From: Saccoglossus kowalevskii
Lineage: Eukaryota; Hemichordata; Enteropneusta; Harrimaniidae
Reading direction: 5' to 3'
Length of the DNA: 23,941 nt
Assembly: GCF_000003605.2 (NCBI RefSeq)
Contig: NW_003156744.1
Coordinates: 229,109-253,049, forward strand
A program made the position numbers and the translations under genes. The notes under the pieces were generated by a model. The model did no database searches. It was given only the letters and a program-made list of their open reading frames with translations, and was not told the DNA's origin. This document shows, piece after piece, positions 21,895-23,941 of this stretch. Positions within the stretch are counted from its first letter, which is position 1, and each line of letters starts with the position of its first letter.

Positions 21895-22332
21895 AATTCT
21901 ATTGAAATGAGAGGTTACTTGAAGAAGACGATTGGGGGTTTGATTTTGGCACCGATAGTTTGCCCCCTTCGCGTATTCACGGTCGGAGCCAAGTCGAGCT
22001 CAACCCTATCGGAGTGCAACCCCGAGGGTTTATTGGAGCCGAACGTATACACGGCTATTTTTGCTGGCTCGAACAAACACATTTTCGACGTACCGTAATA
22101 AGCAATGAGTCAGATGTGTTAAAAAGAATTTTAGATCTCGGAAAATTACCGGTATTTATACATCTGTAATTGTGAGAAATTACTTTATTAATTCGCAAAG
22201 CAAACTTCTACTTCCTAGCCTATCTGCATTATATTATATTTCTGTAACAACACTTTTAATAATTGTATTTACCTGCATGTACACAAATGTAAGGCAGTGT
22301 GGTTATAAACTAAAAAAAATAATTGTCTTTCG

Positions 22333-23252
22333 ACGTCAGCTTTAATACAGTTTATTCATTGGTTATAATGACCGTGAAGCACACCTGACACAAATGTAAT
22401 AGCCGTAAGACTTTATCAACGTGAAATCACATTGACACTGTAGCACTGTCTCTCTTTTGACGCGTTGCAAAAATCTAGAAAATTGAAATTCTGTAAAGTT
22501 AATCAACCAGAGAAGATGAAATCATTTGAAAACGCAAATGAAAACAATAATTGGATGAGGAATGTATTTTACTGTATAGTAACGGAATAAGGTTTATGTT
22601 CTTTCGATTACTTGTTTTCCTATTCTAACCTTGAACTGTATTCAATTATAATCACTTCCCATGGACATATAAACTAATATCTGTAAGATAAAGTCGATGG
22701 ATTGGATTGTATTATTTAAATTTAGTATAAGTTTTTTTTAATTAGCGTATTTATTTAATTTTACCATATTTGCAAAATTATAAGTAAATATATATATTGT
22801 GTTTTTCCAATAATTTAAAAAAAAAACATTGGTAAAAATCCAATGTTTAATGCATACAAAATGTGGGATTTAAGACCCCCCCCCCCCAACCTCCACAAAT
22901 TTCATCTGAAATACGCAAGACATTATTTGAGTGGGCGTTGTACATTTTCTGTCATATGTTTATTGGATTACGGATTACCGTACAAAATACAGGTTTTATT
23001 TTGCACTTTATAAACTGAACAGCGTTAGTGATGTTATATTATAAACAGGTGTTATTCAAAAGAGTAATATCTGTTTAATGTATTCTGCCATGACTTCATG
23101 GTTATTAGTATATTTATTACTGTCGTATACGTGATATGTGGCATAATATATAGTTAGCGTGCCCACTTGCCAGGCACGTAGCAATCCCTGTTTGGTGAAG
23201 GGCGTCACACCTAGAGGGGCGTAATACGTGTAGTTCATGCCCCAGTGAATGT
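22333..23252. repeat. Diverged duplicated segment, copy 2 (no minisatellite)
   Basis: Partner of 16193-17578 in the same orientation. At the place of the minisatellite it has only a short unrelated-looking stretch (about 23140-23195) with a CGTGCC..GGCACG hairpin. A run of 12 C lies at 22876-22887. Confidence 0.8.
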
Positions 23253-23941
23253 AATCCCACCATTTTTGGCATGGTGATTAGCAGATCACCGCGAGGTCAC
23301 TTTGACTGCCTTTTCTGAAATGGTGCGTAAATACAATAAAAAGTACACAAAAGAAGGTAATGAAAAACCATCGTGAATATCCACGAAGCGCCACTTGTGT
23401 AAGACAAAAGTCACCGATATCCGAACAAGGGTAAGATATTGTGCAATGTACTATTACTATACTACACGCCATGGTACATTTTTATTTATTATGAAGTCAA
23501 TAGTGCAAATACCATTTCGCGCGACAGTTGGTCATACTACTACCACGTTCGTTATATCATCATAGTCAACAAACCGCATATGCTTAAAATATGACTGAGA
23601 GGTCCGTCAAGTTAACGGTCGGCGATTAACGACCACCATAAAAAGGCCGGGCACAGATCTAGAAGCAGTACCTACACACGAATTGGTGACGTCATAAAAT
23701 ACATGACCTTCAATCGGGGTCGTTTCCTCGGTATATACGAATTGGTATATACAAATTACAATAAAGATACTTAAGACATTACACATAAGGTAAAACAAAT
23801 CACGTGACAATATAATGATAATAACGGTAATAAATCCTAGCTTACAGTTGAACAGAACGCTCATATAGTCAGTCGGGTGACGCCGAGGGTCACGACTGTG
23901 TTGCAAATGGCCGTGTGTTGAAACTGGGTCATGCATGACGG
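23253..23941. other. Nothing recognised
   Basis: A 109-codon open frame on the minus strand (23607-23936) has no recognisable family and mixed composition. A CRE-like TGACGTCAT lies at about 23688. The window ends here without a supported gene. Confidence 0.35.

Noticed and set aside
22060-22080. GTTCGAGCC on the minus strand resembling a tRNA B box
   Set aside because: No A box at the right distance and no cloverleaf could be drawn.
23607-23936. 109-codon minus-strand frame at the right end
   Set aside because: No recognisable domain, mixed hydrophobic and polar blocks without logic, and no splice or start support.

Overview
This is animal (eukaryotic) nuclear DNA, AT-rich and poor in genes. 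The evidence is a minus-strand gene whose small exons are joined by phase-compatible GT/AG introns, several decayed LINE retrotransposons, long microsatellites, minisatellites and a 5S-rRNA-like segment. A marine invertebrate, perhaps an invertebrate deuterostome such as a hemichordate, would fit, but the sequence alone does not fix the species. There is no prokaryotic operon, CRISPR array or phage system here.

Left part (1287-6911, minus strand): a FOXRED2-like gene, the ER flavoprotein of ER-associated degradation. I could assemble seven exons by hand: 6583-6911, 4871-5049, 3833-3998, 3395-3516, 2549-2632, 1935-2037 and 1287-1416. All reading phases agree across every junction and there is no internal stop (371 codons). 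Three things are odd. The middle of the protein, roughly 200 or more residues including the second nucleotide-binding motif, has no exon between 4871 and 3998, and a LINE fragment sits in that intron. The acceptor of the last exon found has no AG. The end of that exon with its donor is duplicated 168 bp downstream. The C-terminal exon was not found.

Centre (7.2-10.1 kb): a set of possible small minus-strand exons of an unrecognised gene, mixed with degenerate tandem repeats. At 10.1-14.5 kb there is a GC-richer GAGTC-repeat island that might be an LTR, two blocks of a ~170 bp repeat family (a third lies at 560-1047), a 5S-rRNA-derived segment between those two blocks, and a decayed reverse transcriptase.

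Right part (14.5-24 kb): mostly repeats. It holds a ~200 bp TTTA array, a minus-strand LINE relic, a pair of diverged duplicated segments about 6 kb apart (16.2-17.6 and 22.3-23.25 kb), and a 14-unit 22-bp CpG-rich minisatellite found in only one of that pair. It also holds a 5'-truncated CR1/L2-group LINE with a TTA tail and a 52-bp tandem repeat. The long open frames in this part come from simple repeats or LINEs; I see no convincing host gene there.
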